From: Promerops cafer
Taxonomy: Eukaryota; Chordata; Aves; Passeriformes; Nectariniidae
Direction: 5' to 3'
Assembly: GCA_013398275.1 (NCBI GenBank)
Contig: VZSE01003090.1
Location: 186,001-250,000, forward strand
DNA: 64,000 nt
Part shown: piece after piece, positions 14,646 to 26,229 of the stretch
How positions within the stretch are numbered: position 1 is the first letter of the stretch
Layout: every line of letters starts with the position of its first letter
Notes under the pieces: generated by a model
Databases searched by the model: none
What the model saw: only the letters and a program-made list of their open reading frames with translations
Told to the model about the DNA's origin: nothing
Program-made: the position numbers and the translations under genes

Positions 14646-17600
14646 GAGTAGCAATGCTTAAGGACTAAACCTTTCTACTGCGCCACTAACAAAGTACTTT
14701 ACTTTCTATGTAACTTGTGCTGTTACCAAGGGCCATTTTGTATCACTGAAAATAAACAAAGTAATTCTAATTCATAAAGCCTGTCTTGCTGGCCTCATTC
14801 TTAATGCCTTTGGACTTTCACCAGCATTCCCATCACCTCTGTGCATCAGGTGAATTTGATTTTCCTGTAGGCTTTACTTATCCACATTTTGGGGCCTGAT
14901 GCAGCCCGAGTGGCACAAGGCTGGTTTTGGAAGCATGTGCTGGCTGAAAGCAGGACAACAAGGCAAGGCTTGAGTTTGAGGGATGCTGATGAGTTGGTTT
15001 GGAGCACAGGTTGATGAGGAGAAGTAGGCTCTGTTAATGGGAAGGCTACCTGGTGGTTCTGAGGTGCACAGGGAGCTGCAAAGTGTGGCACTGGAGGCAT
15101 TTATTTTACTTCGTACTGATGCTCTGCTAGAGAGAACATAAAATTGGAGCACAGGATGAAGTAACTGGCATTTGTTTTGCTTCTGTGTTTTTACTTCATT
15201 TGTCCTGTCTACACATGTCTGTGCCTCAAATTCCAAACCACGACTGAATCCCTTCTCCTCTGGAGCCCAGCTATGTAGAAAACAAAGTTGTGGTAAATCA
15301 TATCATTAGACTTTAATAGCCAATATACAGTAAGTAACATTTTTTCCTCCCAAGGGAGTTATTTAATGTTTAATGAAAATACCAATTTGCATAATTCACT
15401 TTCAGTATAAAGGTCACCAACAGTCTATCACTAGGATAACAGGGTAATTACTTAAGATAACTATCTTCCATTGACAAAAGAATGTTAATTTGTTGAAAAG
15501 GACTATTTAAAATTATTGTATTTTAATTATTATATCATCTTTATTCTATTTTTAAGAATGTCATAACTTCTGCAGCAGAGCTCTCAAAGCTGTGTTTCAC
15601 TTTCTCAAAGGCAGTGGGTGTTGAGACTAGGCAGACCAGGCTTCTCTATTAGCTGGTAGATGAATGGCAAAAATATCCATAAATATGAGAAGTCTGAGGG
15701 AACCTGAGTGATGGACCAGTGTAGAAGAAAGTCAAAGTCACAGTGGTCCCACACTGTGTCCTGTCTGTGCTGGGATCAGGAAGACCCTGATGGTCATACT
15801 CCATCACCAAAACCTCTTGGGTCACAAATAAAATATTATCCAAACAAGGGCCTTTGTTTTAAAGTTGTGGTCTAAGAGAAAACAGGGAGTGGTTCTTAGT
15901 AAAGCACAACTCGGCCAAGCACTGGACACCTGCTGAGCCATTGCATGACCAAGCCCAGTCAAGGATGTGACATCATGGCATTCACGTAGGAAGAAGAAAA
16001 TCATGGAAACCTCTGCTGGGACAGTGTGTGGAGCCCAGCACCGATCCTGACAGCTGCACACTATAGGCTGCTTTGGGCCAGGGGCCACCACCACGCCCAC
16101 AATGTCTGCCAGGAATATCCAAAACTGGCATCCAGCTATGAGCTGTGCTGGAGCACCCTGCATTCCAAAGGGAATATGTGCCAGAACCGGCCTGCAACAG
16201 GGAGTTCCTAAATTGTGAATCTATGCAATGTAGCCACAGTCACACAGGAGTGCTCCTGGCGCCCCAGCAAATGGTGTCACTTTGTATCTCAGAGTGCATG
16301 GTGCTGCTTCTCCCACGAGATTCCTATCAGGGCCATCAGCAGGGCTTGTAAAGATGACTCAGTCTAATAGACTCCTTTTCCCATTCACTGTAAAGCCAGG
16401 AGGATTTCTCTCTTATCCTACAGGTGCACCATAAGGGTGTCTTTAATACAGGGAAGTGATCCTGAGTGAGTGACACACGTTCGCAGAGGGACAAACCTAC
16501 TTTTGCAACTCAGCACAATAGACTAAAACCACACTGTTTCATTTAATGATTACTCCTGCACAAAGCTTTCAAATAATAAGCACTAACATATTTTAAACCT
16601 GAGCAAGCTAAACATTTAATTTACTATTCACTTGGCACTACTTTAGTTCATTAAAACCTCTGCAGCATTGGAGAAGGTGAAGAGGGCAATATGATAAAGA
16701 TAGCATGATTAGGGCAGGGCAGGGGTTTCTCAGCTGAGAGTTGAGGGAATCTTGTTCTTGCCTTTCAAGAAAGCAGCGCTGGTTCTCCTTGGTTGGGCCA
16801 GGATGGAGCTCCAGGAACCAGGTTTCCTTGCTCATCGCTCTGCAAGGTGATGCTTTGGGGATAAGCCTTGCACTGCAATGAATGACCCCAGCTGTTTACC
16901 TACATGTTCCCAGAGTAGTATTATTAAGGGATATGATATTGATAACTCAGCTCACCTCTGCTGTGATTTAGAAGGCATCTAATTGCATTTATACAAATAA
17001 TTATATACATGTATATATGTTTTCATGTTAGTTGCCACTGTGAAATAAGGGTAGATGTACCCGCTTTATTAATAAAATCCCGGCAGCTATGAAAAGATGG
17101 GGGATGCCAGCCTGTGCCACAGCAGCAGCAGTGAGGGCGTGCAGGTGTTAGGGCTGATGTCCTGGTCTGGTCTCAGTCTGACCTCATGCCCAGGGAGGTG
17201 TCCAGTGCCCAGGGCTGGGGCTGTTCCTGCTCCCCTTCCAGTCCTGCTTCCTCACAGGGATCTGAGGCACCACTCACAGCCAAGAGCTGAACGTGCAATT
17301 TCTGCAAAATCTGTCTTCTGCTTGCATTTAATCACAGAACTTCTTTTTCCATGTCCTCACAAATCAAGACCCAAGAAAACAGTATAAGACTCAATGCTGG
17401 ATTTAGGCAGATTTCTGGTCAGAGGCTTCTCTGCTCCGCAAGCCCTCCAGCTCTATGGTGAGCCAGAGTATGACCATTCCAGGAGTAGCTTCCACCTGCT
17501 TCCCAGCTTCTGGAAGCCATCTCATTCGAGATCTGTGGCTGGTCACTTCTGTTTTGAATTTAGGTTCTGAGTGATTTCCCAATGCAGAACTCTCATTAAA

Positions 17601-19099
17601 GAGAATTGGAGCACAATAAAAATAGGCTTTAGGGGACCAGCCTGTCCAGTCATTCAGGAGGTTCCTTATAGGATTATTTTCTTGATACACAAATGCATGT
17701 AAATAATCACTAGTGGCTTTTTGGTATCCTTCCTAAGAGTGGCCAACAGCAGACATACAGAAGAGAGCTTTCCAGAAAAAGACACATGGAAGAGCTTCCC
17801 AACAGCAGCATTTCCATGCAGTATCCCAGCATTAAGCTGTCTGAAGTTTAAGCCTCCTTAAAGCACAAGTGGCATATTTGTCTTAAAAAAATTAATGTAA
17901 CACAGTATCTAAAAATAATCCCATGGAGTCATACATTCTCTTGTTCCTCAGCATTTGAATCACTGCAGCTAACTCCACAGTGTCATAAAACACATTTTGA
18001 GAATGAAAAATTTCCCAGGGCAAAATACTTAAAAATAAACACAATCTCTCACTCTGTAAAGCACATACCTAAGCCATGTTGTTTCAGAAAGTGCTGAAGG
18101 CTCTGGATGAGGAAGTTCTGGCCACTCTTTGGTTCCCAGAGGCCACACATGGCCAGAGCTGTGGGCACCCCAACAGCTTGCATGCAACTCAACCTGCATC
18201 AAGATCTTATTCAATCAATTGTTTTCCCACATGAGCTCGAAACCTGAAAACAATTAAACTGCTAAAAACCTGATTATTCTCCAAAGCTGAGATCTGTGGT
18301 GGAAGTCCCGTGTGTGCTAAGAGAGGAGCAGTGCATCAGCACAGGGCTCAGAGCAAACACCAGAAGTGCTGCTGGGGGACCAGAGCCATCCCTGCTGTAA
18401 CCATGCTCCTGCAGCCAAGAAAACTTACTCTAGCTGGCAATGAGCAGGAGGCAGGGAAATTGTCTTCACTGGTGCTACATATTTTTTCCCTCTTCAACCA
18501 AGCAACCTTTAAATGAGACACAGAGGAATGACTGGACCCCAAATACTCTGTTGACTGAATTTACAAACAGGCAAGCCCCTGTTGTTCATATTCTGCTGTT
18601 CAGGTGGTTTCTGGTAGCCCCTAAAATGACAAGACTCATCTCTAAAATTATCAAGTTGTTAAAAGTAACAGTATCTTGTTCTTGTATACTACAATTTCAT
18701 ATTAATTTTATTTGGGAGTGTATGAAGGAAAAGAGGCTAAGCCAAGCCCTGGATTTAGGCACGCAATTTTTCTTTGACTACAAAAAGGAAAAGGCTGAGA
18801 CACCCTCATTTAGATGGCTTTGATTCATCCCCCAGCGCTAGCTCTGAACTGGCTGTGCATGGTCATCACTGTGTGACAAATACTCCTGAACGCCCGGAGC
18901 ACAGTCTGTACCCAGGGACTGAGGCACCCTGGTTTGGGAAGCTGGGAAGCGTTGCCCTCAGAGAATGCAGGTTCTAAAACAAAACCATCAGCGACGGCTA
19001 AAACAAAACCTGTCTGCACAGTGCTCGTGGGGAAAAGGAGGTAGAAGTCAGATAGCATCTCGCCCTACTCCACCCCCTTCGCACTAATTATGTCACCTG

Positions 19100-19450
19100 A
19101 AAGCGCGTGCCTTAATTAGCCCGGAAATAAATTACACTGGCTCCTCCTGGTGGCCGGTCCCACGAGCTCAGCACGCCCGGCTGAGGGTGCTGGGGACGAG
19201 CGCTCATCCTCTGCCGGACAAGCGGCCGCGCGGTTCGTGCGCGCTGCGGCGGGGCCTGGGGCCGCCGAGCGAGCCCGCCCAGCCTCCTGCGGGGCCGGCA
19301 CAAGCACTCGCGGCCACCTCTCTGCCCATGCCGTCCTTAGGGTTCTGCTGCTCGTGGGCCGGCGGTAACAGCGTCCCTCAGCCCCGCAGGAGGATGGGTG
19401 GGGGCTGTGCGTGGTGGGCTGTGGGTGGGGCTGCTCCTCAAGGGGCCATT
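19100..19450. promoter_or_regulatory. Orphan CpG island, candidate promoter
   Basis: A sharply bounded GC- and CpG-rich block in otherwise AT-rich DNA includes a NotI-type word (gcggccgc near 19224) and many CGs. No coding exon is evident on either strand. On the minus strand, CAG|GTGACA with its last exonic base at 19097 could be a splice donor, which would make this a non-coding first exon of a gene running left. In human the gene left of GTPBP4, transcribed away from it, is LARP4B, so this could be its promoter. That is an inference from gene order, since no LARP4B protein sequence is visible in the window. Confidence 0.5.
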
Positions 19451-19559
19451 CCTGGAGTGTGCTGCTGGGACTCAGCCCTGCCCATTCCGCTCCAGAAGGA
19501 GAACTGGAATAACACAGCTGAAAAGCTCGCTGATGCAGGGGGTAACACTTACAGTCCAA

Positions 19560-22500
19560 TAATAAAGGAAAGCAGCTGGATTAGGAATTGAGCCAGTTTG
19601 TGTTCCCTAAGCCTACCCAGCATTCATTTTTTGAACGGAACAATTCCCCTCTGCAGCACAGAGGAACCAGCATTCCCCTCCGGGAAGGCTCGCCTCAGGA
19701 GGAGGTTTGGGCAGGTCAGAGGACACTGTGCACTTTCATGGTAAAATTTGAATAAATATTCTACATGGAAACAGGCCCAGTGACTGAGCACGCTGGCAGG
19801 CTAGCCTGGAGACCTGGCTGCGTTTGAAGGACTGTGGTTCTAATTACTGTCACCATTACTTGCATCAAGAATTACAACCACATGAATCTGGAGCCTCATC
19901 ACTTTTAGTCAGTGCTTTAAAGCTGCCTCTGTCTTATGCATGCCCAGAGGTTTTCTTGACCTATTTTTGGACAGTGAGAAATTATTTATTTTTATATACA
20001 GACTTCCCACCTAACCATGATAATACAGTAAATAGAAGGCTGGGCGGAACAGGAGAAATGGACCTGCCTCTGCACTCTGACCCTGACTATACAACTCAAC
20101 AGGGAGCAGCCCCTGATGTAATGCTGACTAGTGTTACACAAATCCATCATACTGAAAATGCTGGTGCCACAAAATACAGAAAGGGGATGAGGATTACCTC
20201 AGGCTGTGTATTGTCAGATATTCTGTATGGAAGAAATTCACACAAGCCAGAACCTTTTACAGGTGTGAGATATGAGACCTCTACCAGTTCCCTTTTCATC
20301 CTTCTCTTTCCTGACAGCTGAAGTGTTGAATGGTACCAAAGGAATATCCGGTTCCTAGGGAGAAATCACATAAAAGCCTAGTGGTGCATTTATATTTTTT
20401 CCAGGAATAGGATAAGTTATTTGGTTTATAGTTAAACAAGAGGATCTGTGCTCCCCATTTCCTCTGTATGTTCATCTGTAGCCCCAGTGTAAGGGTTATA
20501 GAGGCAGGTCTTATATACAGCTCACATTTGGGCTTCAGACTCAACCCTCTTCTGTTAAGCCCCAATAAACATCCATTCATGGGCACCTCTGATGCCCAAC
20601 ACTTTATCATCTCCATGGACAGACACAGCTGAGGAGCAGAGTGACACAAGAGAAGCCAGAGGACATCAGAGTTTTCAACAAGTAAAAAAACCAAACAACA
20701 ACAACTCCAACAAAAAAACCCCAGACAAGACTCCCCTCTTCCATCAAGAATAAGAAAAAGGTCCAGCTGAAGCCAAAAAACCCCAGAAGAATGTATAAAT
20801 GTGGTGACACATCTTCTCCGGTATTTTTCTCAGTTTGGTGAACAGGTGAGGGATGAAACCAAAATGTATAAAAGAAAGAAGGTTTGAAATAATTTGGACA
20901 TATATTTTAATGGGGTAAATGTAATTTAAATATGCAAATATGAACAGCCAGTGGGCTGCCCTCAGGAGCTGGGTGCATATGTAAAGCACAGCATCCCATG
21001 GGTGGTACAGGAGTGAACACCTCTTCATGTGCAGTATCTCTGTGAGGAACTTGAGCATGGGCAGCCTGGGTTGGACTAAAACTGTCCAGCCTTGCACACT
21101 GCCCCTTTTACTGTTTCATAGCAGATTTCCAGAAGAACTTGTGAGAACAAGATAATGTGCAGCTTTGCCTTCCTGAATTCAATATGTGGCCCAGCCTCCA
21201 GCAATGTGCAGCTCAGGGACTTCCTGAGCCAGAGGTAGTGTCTTTATGTTCAGCAGTCACTCGTGGACACTTGGCTGAGTCTGTTCTCCCAGAGCATGAA
21301 TCCACACTGTTCATGGGCGTGCAGCTGTTCCAGCTCACTAAGCAATGCCCCACTGGTGCTGCTGTCCTAGATAAGTGGCATGTGCTATGTTTTCCCTTTA
21401 TCTAGGCTATAAAGTCAGTGTGAAATTTGTATAAAATGCAGCACAGAAAAAAAAAAAGAGAGGATTATTTCTATTGGTGGAAAGACTTTGAAGGTGACAG
21501 TACTATATTTCTTTAAGACTGACTTTGTGTTTGTTCCTGCAGTGCCCATTATGAGGAGATCATATAGTAGGTTTGGAATAGCTCTGTGCTGTAAAAGATC
21601 TCTTTTTCTCCAAAATGTATCTGTGTGTAGTTCCCTTCTTCTCCATATTTAAACCAAATGGTCCTTTTTCATATAATTGTTATGTGGAGTCAGAGGCAAA
21701 TATTGATAGATAGTGACAGAGTTTAATTTATTTCTTTGTTGAAGATTGATTTTTCTTGGGTTTCGACAGCACTGGCTGCCTTCCCAGAAGTGTTTCTGAA
21801 TTTATCACTGCTGGGTGCCAAACTGAGACGGAAAAAACAGCTTTTAAATATAAAACCCCTCAAACTAGGGGGGCATTTCAGCTTGGTGAAGTTCTGGCCA
21901 TAACCCCGAGTGCCACAGGGTAAGGACAGCTGAGAGGAATTGAGGCAGTGATTTATTTAACAGTGTCAGTGGAGGGAAATCAGCCTTAGAGAGGGATGCT
22001 CCTGTCTGCCATGGGGTAATTATTTCTCACTCCTAACTTCTCATGCTGAAGATCATTTCCTTCTTTGTCACAGTTGTGTCTAGGCACCGAGTGAAAGAAA
22101 TGAGAGTGTAAACTGAGACAGACTTGCCCATCTGCAGTACTTTGCAGTATTCCAACACTCAGAGCCACTGTGGGAATCCAGCTGCTCAAATCGTTGACAG
22201 GCAGAAGTTTCATTTCACATTACCTGACAGAGGAAAACTCCTGGCCTTGCTTTTTGAGTCTTCCTGCTGACCAACCTTGTGAGTTTTACTAACTCCCTTC
22301 TGATGGCAGTGTCTGCAGAGAGCCACTGCTGAGGCATGAGAGAGGTGACATTCCTTGGAGGCACACAGGGATGCAGCTGCTGATGTGACTTGTGAAACTA
22401 TTGACATCACTGGAGCTGTACCTTGTACACAGCTGAGCTCAGCCATGGTGCTCCTCTGGTGAAGTACAGCTGCTCTGTCTACTCTTAGTATCATCCTACA

Positions 22501-24800
22501 AGACAAATCAGGAGCCAAGGCAAAGTCAGTTGAATTTTGTACTAAACTGGAAAGATTAAATGCTTTTATCAACTTCATCAGACTGGGCTCAGAGTGAAGA
22601 TATTTAGGTTTTGTGCCAGGGTCTGTGGTGTATGGCTCAGGCTTCCAACAGCAGTCCGTGTAAGCACCATTGCACCATTCAGCTGGTGAAGTTACCACAG
22701 CTTCTCTCTGTGTAAAACCCCTTGTAGCAGCTACTCCTTGTTGCACTCATCTGGCTGGGCAAGCTCTCAGTACATCCTTCATGAAGGGGTTGCAGCGGGG
22801 CAGGGGGATGTGGAACAAAGAGAAGTAGAGACAAGAGATTGTAGAGCAGTGTCAGGAGAAACACCCTCTTCCATCACAAGAAGATCAAGGCAGTTAACAA
22901 AAAGTCTGGGCACCCGGCAAGATCAAACTAAGCTCCAGTGCTCAGTCTGCTCAGAGATCCTCCCCTCCCTGCAGCAATGCGGCAGAGCCTCTCACTCCCT
23001 CTAACGTTAAAACAATGCTTAATTTAAAAGGAAAGGAACTCGGATTGTTCTGATCTCTGGTTTTCACCACCTCAGGGAAAATGGAATGCTCCTCTCACTT
23101 CTCAGGTGGATAAGTGAAAGCCCACAAATGAAGTTCTTCCCCAGTCCTTTCCCTGTGCAGTGAGCTCTCATCCTGGTGAATTCAGCTTCCCCTGAGACAG
23201 GAGAGGTCTTAGTGCTGGCAGGGGAACCTGCTGTCTCCTCTCAGTGAGAAGCACCTCCCAGCTCATTCATTCGGGTTGAAGAGGAGAAACTCTCTTTTTA
23301 CCAAGGATCTTACCTCTCTGAAGGCTCTTTAATTCTGCTCCTCTTTGAGCTTAGCAGCAGTGGCTGGTGCTGTGAAGCACAGCAGCCTTTGCTGGTAAGC
23401 CTGGCACTGTGCATATCTTCCTTTCTTTGAATGTTTCTATCAGGAAAGCACCAATTTGTATTTCCTATAGAAATTGCTCCCGGCTGCCAGGCTGGATGGA
23501 CTTTTCTCTGACAGAAGTGGCGGTGTACTGAAATGTTTCTGCTCTTCTTCTGTGGCATCACAGGAAGCAGCATGTGACATAGAAAAAGGACAAAGGGGGA
23601 CACAGCCACTGGTTCCTGCTTTCCTGCAGGAAGGAAAGGTGCCATGGAAGAGCCTCCCTTTCCCTTTGTCCTACCCAGTAGATGGTTCCTCTGAGTGAGC
23701 ACAGGAGTGCCACAATGCCACTTTTTGTCTTGTCCCAGTGTTAGGTTCTACCATTCAATTTTGAGTTTTGACAGCACTCTATTTTAAAGGAAGCACATTA
23801 CTCTAACCTCTGCCCTGGTAACGGGAGCTGCAGACCCTACTGATCCCTTTGAGGGGAATACAAGACATTCCTCATACTGAAAGGACTGGGATGTGTTTCT
23901 GGTTTGAACTAACAGTGTGCCAGGTGGATTTCATCACACATGGATAGGAAAGAAGTCTGTGATCCCACATCTTCCATTGTACACGGGCTTACATCCTACT
24001 GTGGTGCTCTTCGCAGCATAATACCGTATTAAAGAAGGTCTGAGGAGCTCAGGTTGAGTATAGAGAGCTTTCTCTTCCCATCTAGCTGAATTCTAAAGCA
24101 CAGGGTAAGATTCCAGCTGTTTAGGTAACAAATACATTTTCTGTATTGTTTAGCTGGCTGGCCTATGTACTAGAGCACACCTTTGGGCAGGTTTAAAACT
24201 GTACAACAGGTCCTAATGCTTCAGAAATCATCTAAAACATAGTATGTACAAGAAAATGGGAATAAAGAGATGGCAACACACTGTAATACCAAAGCACCTT
24301 TCAAAAAATTGATCCTAGGCATAATCTCTAATTTCTTAAAACTTAACCTCAGGAATTAGCCTTAAGAGGGATAATGATTCCCTAGCTATCTCAGAGCAGA
24401 ACAAGCAAAAATTCATTAAGGAAAACTCTTTCTTTGTAAACTACTGTGAAAATGACTGGAGGGATTCATACCTGTGCCCTTTAGATGCATCAGTTCTCTG
24501 AAAACCTAATATAGAGTTTAGTGTATGCAGACACCTTCCTCAGAAACAGCGAAATCACAGTAAAACCAAGATTTCTCTTTAACTTGTACTGCTCTCTGAG
24601 TTGCTCTTGATATATGTTTTACCTAAATCTTAGGAATTTAGCACCTAACCATGCTGGTTTTGTCAGGGCCATGGCGTAGAAAAGCTCCAGGCAATGTCCT
24701 ACTAAAACCTATTTCTAGTGTGGAAAAAGCAAAGCAAATGGTGCTGGTTAACCTCTGGGGTCTGTCAGATGGCTGTAGGGGCACTGATATTTCTGAAGAC
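19560..24800. other. Non-coding stretch
   Basis: No recognisable gene. The longest frame is 178 codons on the minus strand (22210-22746); its translation shows no domain or family I know and its flanks lack an obvious promoter or splice frame. The remainder is mixed-composition DNA with short A-rich runs (about 20685-20720 and 21447-21459). Confidence 0.5.
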
Positions 24801-24819
24801 TCATCTAGTTATCAGCTGC

Positions 24820-25000
24820 TGCGGCGCGCGTCCGACCGCCGGTGATCTGGGACCCGGCCAGCAGCGGGGCGGCCCGAGAGGGGCCGGCAACAACACCCGG
24901 GGGGTCCGCGGGGTGCGCAGGGAAACCCTCCGGCCTCGGGAGCTCCACGGTGGTGTGGTCACACGGTGCAGGCAACAGGGAAGGGACGGGTGCAACTGAA
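24820..25000. other. GC-rich block beside an LTR, possibly retroelement-derived
   Basis: About 170 bases of very GC-rich, CpG-containing DNA start abruptly after AT-rich sequence. Reading on the minus strand, an AATAAA (25023 to 25018) precedes the GC-rich part, in the order poly(A) signal then a GC-rich tail. This could be the R-U5 end of an LTR in reverse orientation, truncated by the element at 25114. A CpG promoter is the alternative. Neither is proven. Confidence 0.35.
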
Positions 25001-25113
25001 GTGCCAAAATGAAGGTGTTTATTAAATAAATAAAAGGGCTCAAACGAGGGTGCAAAATGAAACACAAAAGGGCTGCTTCAGAAGACCCTGAAGTGGGGTT
25101 GACAAAGATATGT

Positions 25114-26213
25114 TGTCTCGGTTTGGGAGGAAGTGAGTTTTTTGGGAAGTTTTAGTTAAACCAATCAGTGGTCAGATTCGAATATTGACACCTGGTGTGA
25201 CCACTGAAGACGTGAGTCACCTCTGAAGACACACGGGGTTAAAAGCAGAGATTTCCCAGAGTTCGCTCTCTTTCGCCNNNNNNNNNNNNNNNNNNNNNNN
25301 NNNNNNNNNNNNNNNNNNNNNNNNNNNNNNNNNNNNNNNNNNNNNNNNNNNNNNNNNNNNNNNNNNNNNNNNNNNNNNNNNNNNNNNNNNNNNNNNNNNN
25401 NNNNNNNNNNNNNNNNNNNNNNNNNNNNNNNNNNNNNNNNNNNNNNNNNNNNNNNNNNNNNNNNNNNNNNNNNNNNNNNNNNNNNNNNNNNNNNNNNNNN
25501 NNNNNNNNNNNNNNNNNNNNNNNNNNNNNNNNNNNNNNNNNNNNNNNNNNNNNNNNNNNNNNNNNNNNNNNNNNNNNNNNNNNNNNNNNNNNNNNNNNNN
25601 NNNNNNNNNNNNNNNNNNNNNNNNNNNNNNNNNNNNNNNNNNNNNNNNNNNNNNNNNNNNNNNNNNNNNNNNNNNNNNNNNNNNNNNNNNNNNNNNNNNN
25701 NNNNNNNNNNNNNNNNNNNNNNNNNNNNNNNNNNNNNNNNNNNNNNNNNNNNNNNNNNNNNNNNNNNNNNNNNNNNNNNNNNNNNNNNNNNNNNNNNNNN
25801 NNNNNNNNNNNNNNNNNNNTTTCTCCGGGCGGTGCCATGTGTGACAAAGAAACATGGGGAGTTTCAACCCTGTTTCGTGGGGAGGACTGTGGTACAAGAG
25901 AGACTCCTCTCTCCCCTGATGGACTGAGAATTGATTATCAGAGTGAGGGTAACTTGATCAGGACTCCAAGATTTTTGTCTCACTGTGCTTTGGTGAAACT
26001 GGGTGGGAGGAGGAGGAATGGTTTAGAAGGTTTTCATTCTGTTTCCTGTGTGTTTCTGATTTCAGTTTGTAGTTTAATAAAGTTTTTGTTTTTCTCTCTT
26101 TTTCTAAGTTTAAGCCTACTCTGCTCTGTTCCTGGTCACATCTCACAGCAGTTAGTTAAAGAAAATACATTTTCATGGGGGCACTGGCATTGGGCCAGTC
26201 CCAAACTATGACA
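25114..26213 (+). mobile_element. LTR of an endogenous retrovirus, probably a solo LTR, with an assembly gap inside
   Basis: The block begins with TGTCTCGGTTTGGGA (25114-25128) and ends with TCCCAAACTATGACA (26199-26213). These ends are imperfect inverted repeats (12 of 15) with the TG...CA termini expected of a retroviral LTR. Flanks TATGT (25109-25113) and TATTT (26214-26218) could be a decayed 5-bp target-site duplication. A forward AATAAA at 26076-26081 fits an LTR poly(A) signal, and ttaaaa near 25239 may be the TATA-like element. No retroviral protein is visible. The 542-base run of N (25278-25819) hides the middle, so a solo LTR and a collapsed provirus cannot be told apart. Confidence 0.65.
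25278..25819. other. Assembly gap (run of N)
   Basis: All bases are N. Frames reported across it are meaningless. The gap falls inside the LTR-like element, which suggests a repeat or GC-rich assembly failure. Its true length is unknown. Confidence 0.99.
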
Positions 26214-26229
26214 TATTTATAGATATAGA

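Larger units (their letters stand above)
11700..19080. other. Non-coding stretch with a diverged direct-repeat pair
   Basis: I see no gene. The stretch contains an imperfect TAA/TAG microsatellite (13154-13185), two diverged copies of an unidentified repeat (about 12394-12535 and 14500-14645, listed separately), and AT-rich blocks (12840-13100, 15300-15560, 16500-17060). Open frames do not resemble known proteins. Confidence 0.55.

Noticed and set aside
15425..15460. Nuclear mitochondrial insertion suggested by the ggataacagggtaat word
   Set aside because: Vertebrate mitochondrial 16S diverges from this word within a few bases, and the flanks are ordinary AT-rich nuclear DNA.
25217..25897. 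Frames of 202-226 residues made mostly of X
   Set aside because: They arise from the run of N and carry no information.
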